Assembly: GCF_030019515.1 (NCBI RefSeq)
Contig: NZ_JASEEQ010000009.1
Coordinates: 62,001-126,000 of the forward strand
From: Nocardioides sp.
Lineage (GTDB): Bacteria > Actinomycetota > Actinomycetes > Propionibacteriales > Nocardioidaceae
Length of the DNA: 64,000 nucleotides
Direction: 5' to 3'
Numbering within the stretch: the first letter of the stretch is position 1; each line of letters begins with the position of its first letter. This document shows, in pieces, positions 61,198 to 64,000 of this stretch. Below the pieces are notes generated by a model, which saw nothing but the letters and a program-made list of their open reading frames with translations, ran no database searches and had not been told where the DNA came from. The position numbers and the translations under genes were made by a program.

Positions 61198-62643
61198 GTG
61201 CTTTCGTATCCCCGCGCAGCCGTGCCTGCCGTCGGCGTGCTCCTCGCGCTGGCGCTCGCGGCCTGCGGCTCCCAGCTCGACCCCGACACCGTGGCCCAGG
61301 TCAACGGGACGGCCGTCGGGGCGAACGGCCAGGTGGTGACCGGCGACGGCACCGTTGCCGGTCCCGGCGGGTCGGTGCCGGAAGCCTCCGGCGACACCGG
61401 CGGCTCGACCACGACCGGCTCCGGGTCGACGACCACGACCGGCTCCGGGGGAGGCGACGCCGCGAAGGGCACCGGTGACAACGCCGCGACCGGTGACACG
61501 AAGGCCGGCAGCTGCGAGGGCTTCAAGAACCAGACCGGGATCACGAACGACACCATCACCATCGGCAACTCTTCCGACGTCTCGGGTCCGGTGCCCGGGC
61601 TGTTCGAGGCGAGCCAGGACGCGGTGCGGGCCTACGTCGCCTACTACAACGCGACCAGCTCCCTGTGCGACCACAAGCTCCAGCTCAAGACCTACGACAG
61701 CCGCACCGACGCGTCGGCGGACCAGCAGGCCTACACCAAGGCGTGCGACGAGGTCTTCGCGATGGTCGGCTCGATGTCGGCGTTCGACTCCGGCGGCGCC
61801 GCGACCGCGCAGTCCTGCGGGCTCCCGGACCTCCGGTCGGCGTCGGTCACCTTCGACCGCCAGGACTGCACCACCTGCTACGGCGCGCAGTCCACGGTCG
61901 CGACCGAGTTCCAGAACGCGGTCCCCGACTTCGTCAAGAAGAACCACCCGGACGCCGCCGCGCACGCCGCGATGCTCTACATCAACGCCGGCGCCGCCTC
62001 CGAGAACGCCAAGACCCAGGCCGCCGCGATGGACAAGCGCGGCATGAACTTCGACTACGTCCAGGGCATCGACATCTCGGAGTTCAACTACGCGCCCTAC
62101 GTCCAGCAGATGAAGGACAAGGGCATCGAGTACGTCCAGATGATCGGCGCGTCCTCGCAGTTCGTGCGGCTGGCCGACGCCATGCAGCAGCAGGGCTTCA
62201 AGCCCGAGGTGTTCATGCTCGACCCGACTGCGTACACCTCGGAGTTCGTGCAGAACGGTGGTGACGCGGTCGAGGGCACCACGCTGTTCATCAACTTCAC
62301 GCCGTTCGAGGAGGCCGCCAGCAACAAGGAGCTCCAGCTGTACCTGAGCTGGCTCCAGCAGGTGAAGCCCGGCGCCGAGCCGAGCTTCTTCGGGCTGTTC
62401 TCCTGGTCCGCGGCCAGGCTCTTCGTCGAGCAGGCGACCGCCCTCGGCGGCAAGCTCAGCCGCCCGTCGCTGCTCGACAGCATCGCCAAGGTCGACAACT
62501 GGACCGCCAACGGCCTGCACTCACCCCAGCACGTCGGCCCCCGCCACACCGGCGAGTGCTGGCGCTTCATCCAGCTGCAGAAGGGCAAGTGGGTGCCGAT
62601 CGGCGGCACCCGCTACCAGTGCAGCGGCACGACCAGCAGCTGA
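61198..62643 (+). CDS. ABC transporter substrate-binding lipoprotein (branched-chain amino acid type), paralog 1
   Basis: 481 aa. Lipobox LAAC (Cys23), followed by a low-complexity Gly/Thr/Ser/Asp spacer (about 40-105), then Peripla_BP_6 fold: GITNDTITIGNSSDVSGPVP, YDSRTDASADQQAYTKACDE, AMVGSMSAFDSGGAATAQSC, YAPYVQQMKDKGIEYVQMIG. Two Cys pairs (DCTTC, SC) suggest disulfides. GTG 61198 follows GGAGG. Binds an unknown ligand; partner permease genes are beyond the window or elsewhere. Confidence 0.85.
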   Translation: MLSYPRAAVPAVGVLLALALAACGSQLDPDTVAQVNGTAVGANGQVVTGDGTVAGPGGSVPEASGDTGGSTTTGSGSTTTTGSGGGDAAKGTGDNAATGDTKAGSCEGFKNQTGITNDTITIGNSSDVSGPVPGLFEASQDAVRAYVAYYNATSSLCDHKLQLKTYDSRTDASADQQAYTKACDEVFAMVGSMSAFDSGGAATAQSCGLPDLRSASVTFDRQDCTTCYGAQSTVATEFQNAVPDFVKKNHPDAAAHAAMLYINAGAASENAKTQAAAMDKRGMNFDYVQGIDISEFNYAPYVQQMKDKGIEYVQMIGASSQFVRLADAMQQQGFKPEVFMLDPTAYTSEFVQNGGDAVEGTTLFINFTPFEEAASNKELQLYLSWLQQVKPGAEPSFFGLFSWSAARLFVEQATALGGKLSRPSLLDSIAKVDNWTANGLHSPQHVGPRHTGECWRFIQLQKGKWVPIGGTRYQCSGTTSS

Positions 62644-62733
62644 CATGTCCAACGAGCCGGTGTGTCGCACGTCACCTCGCGCCGGCTGGGTCGTTGATCT
62701 GTCCGCCGTGCTCTGGTTCCTGGGAGGGAAACG

Positions 62734-64000
62734 ATGCGTAGCCCGCTGACGCTGCTCGCCGTCGGGGCCCTCTGCGTCGCCCTCGCGGCCTGTGGCTCCC
62801 AGCTCGACCCGGACACGGTCGCGCAGGTGAACGGCACGACCGCCGGAGGGGTCGCCGGCACCGTCGACGACGGGACCACCGGCGCGGGCGACGCCCCCGG
62901 GTCGGTCACCGGCGACGGCGGCACCGGGAGCGACTCCGGCTCGACGACCGGCGGCACCACCGACACCGCCGGGGGCGGCAGCAGCCAGCAGGGGACCGGC
63001 GACAACTCGGCCACCGGCAGCGCCGAGGCGGGCAGCTGCCAGGGGTTCAAGAACCAGACGGGCATCACCGACGACACGATCACGATCGCGAACGCGTCGG
63101 ACATCTCCGGGCCGGTGCCCGGCATCTTCGAGTCGGCCCAGCAGGCCACCCGCGCGTACGCGGCGTACTTCAACTCGAGCAACGACATCTGCGGGCGCAA
63201 GCTCCAGGTCGAGCTCCTCGACAGCCGCGCCGACGCGGGCGCCGACCAGCAGGCCTACACGAGGGCGTGCGACGAGGCCTTCGCCGCGGTCGGGTCGATG
63301 TCGGCCTTCGACTCCGGTGGCGCCTCGGCCGCCCAGTCCTGCGGGCTCCCCGACATCCGCTCGACGACCGTGACCCCCGACCGCCGCGACTGCTCGACCT
63401 GCTTCGCCGCCCAGGCGGTCGACCCCGGGCTCGTCCCGAGCGCGATGCCGCGCTACTTCCTCTCCCACTACCGCGACGCCACCCAGCACGCCGCCCTGCT
63501 CTACATCAACGCCGGCGCCGCGCCGGTCAACGCCGGGGCGTTCCGGGCCGCCTGGGACAAGGCCGGCTGGAAGGTCGACTACTTCCAGGGCATCGACGTC
63601 TCGGAGTTCAACTACTCGCCCTACGTCCAGCAGATGAAGGACAAGGGCATCCGGCTGGTCGTGTACGTCGGCCCGTACCAGAACACCGAGAAGCTGCTGG
63701 ACGCGATGAAGCAGCAGAGCATGGACCCGGACGTGTACCTCCAGGACTCCACGATCTACGACCAGCGGTTCGTCGAGGAGGCCGGCGACAACGGCAACGG
63801 CGTCTTCGCGTACTCCACCACCGGGATGTTCGACGACGTCAGCATCCAGGAGATGCAGCTCTACCGCTCCTGGCTCGACCAGGTGAAGCCCGGCGCGGTG
63901 CCGAACTTCTACGGCCTGTACGCCTGGTCGGCGGCCCGCCTGTTCGTCGAGCAGGCCGTCGCCCTCGGCGGCAAGCTCACCCGCGCGTCACTGGTCCAGT
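62734..64000 (+). CDS. ABC substrate-binding lipoprotein, paralog 2 (3' end outside window)
   Basis: Open from ATG 62734 to the window edge (422 codons visible), no stop. GGGAGG lies 6 nt upstream. Lipobox LAAC (Cys20), low-complexity Gly/Thr/Ser spacer, then GITDDTITIANASDISGPVP, DSRADAGADQQAYTRACDEA, VGSMSAFDSGGASAAQSC and EFNYSPYVQQMKDKGIRLVV, a close tandem paralog of the preceding gene. The binding-site region differs (VYVGPYQNTEKLLDAM against MIGASSQFVRLADAM), suggesting a different ligand. Confidence 0.85.
   Translation, partial: MRSPLTLLAVGALCVALAACGSQLDPDTVAQVNGTTAGGVAGTVDDGTTGAGDAPGSVTGDGGTGSDSGSTTGGTTDTAGGGSSQQGTGDNSATGSAEAGSCQGFKNQTGITDDTITIANASDISGPVPGIFESAQQATRAYAAYFNSSNDICGRKLQVELLDSRADAGADQQAYTRACDEAFAAVGSMSAFDSGGASAAQSCGLPDIRSTTVTPDRRDCSTCFAAQAVDPGLVPSAMPRYFLSHYRDATQHAALLYINAGAAPVNAGAFRAAWDKAGWKVDYFQGIDVSEFNYSPYVQQMKDKGIRLVVYVGPYQNTEKLLDAMKQQSMDPDVYLQDSTIYDQRFVEEAGDNGNGVFAYSTTGMFDDVSIQEMQLYRSWLDQVKPGAVPNFYGLYAWSAARLFVEQAVALGGKLTRASLVQ

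Overview
The window is very GC-rich DNA with GTG/ATG starts, many 4-bp stop/start overlaps (ATGA, GTGA) and actinobacterial marker genes: mycothiol glycosyltransferase mshA, carD, senX3-regX3, gpgS, GTP-type PEP carboxykinase and F420-linked oxidoreductases. Gene content and style fit a Nocardioides-like member of the Propionibacteriales. Several gene groups keep a neighbourhood known from Mycobacterium tuberculosis (gpgS-folP2; mshA-ybjN-gpm-senX3-regX3; lpqE-carD-ispD-ispF-cysS-rlmB). No tRNA, rRNA, CRISPR array, transposase or origin was seen.

Layout. 1-14.8 kb: end of a MarR gene, pckG, galE-amidase, a DUF559-type protein, a TetR gene divergent from gpgS-folP2 and two further genes, a secreted HExxHxxGxxH protease, two luciferase-like (LLM) oxidoreductases and a membrane protein. 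14.9-27.4 kb: a self-contained catabolic island. A LysR regulator is divergent from aminotransferase - glutamate dehydrogenase - semialdehyde dehydrogenase; facing these is an ABC oligopeptide transporter operon that ends in a serine hydrolase very like NylB (6-aminohexanoate-dimer hydrolase), with a second, related LysR gene at the far end. Together they form a plausible uptake, amide hydrolysis, transamination and oxidation route for omega-amino-acid amides, the same logic as nylon-oligomer degradation. 27.4-29.4 kb: a decayed strip with two gene remnants. 29.5-41.1 kb: typA, two paralogous exported beta-propeller/Ig-repeat proteins, an F420 enzyme, an intracellular M4 protease that appears fused to its own inhibitor domain, an Asp/Glu racemase, a lipoprotein pair and an SDR. 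41.2-50 kb: mshA, YbjN protein, UbiB kinase, DMT transporter, regX3-senX3, phoU and gpmA. 50-61 kb: lipoprotein (LpqE-like), UbiA prenyltransferase, carD, a degenerate IspD-like protein, ispD, ispF, a sulfite-oxidase-like enzyme, a C39 peptidase, cysS, rlmB and a membrane metallophosphoesterase. 61.1 kb to the end: two tandem paralogous ABC substrate-binding lipoproteins, the second cut by the window edge.

Structure outside genes. At least four families of small palindromic repeats are scattered here. The most distinctive is an element of exactly 88 bp built as palindrome(26)-hairpin(36)-palindrome(26), seen three times. A 61-bp inverted-repeat family occurs once between genes and once inside a coding sequence, in frame. 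Many genes start 6-8 bp after a TANNNT -10 box, which implies widespread leaderless transcription; the clearest case is a 22-bp divergent promoter between the C39 peptidase gene and cysS.
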